Origin: Kastovskya adunca ATA6-11-RM4
GTDB taxonomy: Bacteria; Cyanobacteriota; Cyanobacteriia; Cyanobacteriales; Coleofasciculaceae
Length of the DNA: 64,000 bases
Assembly: GCA_019359445.1 (NCBI GenBank)
Contig: JAHHHJ010000015.1
Coordinates: forward strand, 88,921-152,920
Reading direction: 5' to 3'
Shown: positions 63,788-64,000 of the stretch, one piece after another
How the letters are laid out: each line of letters begins with the position of its first letter
How positions within the stretch are numbered: position 1 is the first letter of the stretch
Made by a program: the position numbers and the translations under genes
The notes under the pieces: generated by a model
Seen by the model: only the letters and a program-made list of their open reading frames with translations
Databases searched by the model: none
Told to the model about the DNA's origin: nothing

Positions 63788-64000
63788 AAGCTGTGTATAA
63801 CGTTTATTTTATAAAGAGCAAAACAGACATACAGTTTTTGGGATCTCAACAGCAAGGGAATGGAGAGCCGGGAGCCTCACAGGTGTAGGTTTTTTACAAA
63901 AGAGAGAAGGGCAAAAGTGGAGGAGGGAAAATAGGTTTAGTGTAACGCCGAAAAAATCAGGTCAGAAAATGTGGAAAAACCAATACCTGAAACAATGGTC

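Noticed and set aside
63970..63978. Second DnaA-box site TGTGGAAAA
   Set aside because: It is a single isolated copy; single matches also occur in coding DNA, so it has no value without a cluster.

Overview
The window is a piece of a cyanobacterial chromosome. The HIP1 palindrome GCGATCGC recurs throughout. Several genes belong to families I know mainly from cyanobacteria: DUF2811, DUF4112, DUF1823, the nitrate-reductase-associated protein, DevC, a DnaK1-like chaperone and a CtaA-like copper ATPase. Heptanucleotide tandem repeats and the exopolysaccharide genes suggest a filamentous, mat-forming lineage, but the genus is not determinable by eye.

Layout. (1) 1-10133: exopolysaccharide export and assembly. 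A minus-strand operon holds an OPX-type outer-membrane exporter, a Wzz-like co-polymerase, an O-antigen-ligase/polymerase-like membrane protein and a glycosyltransferase cut by the window edge. Around it lie an alkaline-phosphatase-superfamily enzyme, a flippase-like membrane protein, a membrane GT2 glycosyltransferase and a WecG/TagA glycosyltransferase. (2) 10675-30051: housekeeping (murF, pth, a HemY-type PPO, an ArsB-type permease, secDF, pdhB, dnaK1) mixed with cyanobacterial conserved unknowns. It includes a 1051-residue membrane protein with about seven ~100-residue repeats, and a non-coding cluster of DnaA-box-like sites at 16531-16602. (3) 30152-44044: a dnaJ-like gene, a truncated gene, then a type III-D-like CRISPR-Cas locus. 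(4) 44407-63787: mostly housekeeping (ruvC, yvcK, tsaE, lepB, tmk, holB, bioF), plus a copper ATPase, a CPBP protease, an orphan DevC permease, a dihydroorotase pseudogene split by a MITE-like element, and an intact dihydroorotase homologue that has lost key metal ligands.

The CRISPR locus is the most unusual part. One tightly overlapping minus-strand operon encodes a Card1-like CARF protein, Cas10 (GGDD present, no HD domain seen), a Csm3-like RAMP, Csx10, a two-module RAMP, Csx19, an inserted Uma2-type nuclease and a 797-residue TIGR03986-like RAMP with an OB-fold-like tail. A TIGR03985-like WYL-domain regulator is transcribed divergently, and a Csx3 ring nuclease lies beyond it. No array, cas6, cas1/cas2 or separate small subunit is visible. 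The predicted logic is cOA synthesis by Cas10, sensing by the CARF protein and cOA removal by Csx3. However, the nuclease motif of the CARF protein looks replaced (ExK to SxS), so the output of the signalling arm is uncertain. All family assignments come from reading motifs; no database search was run.
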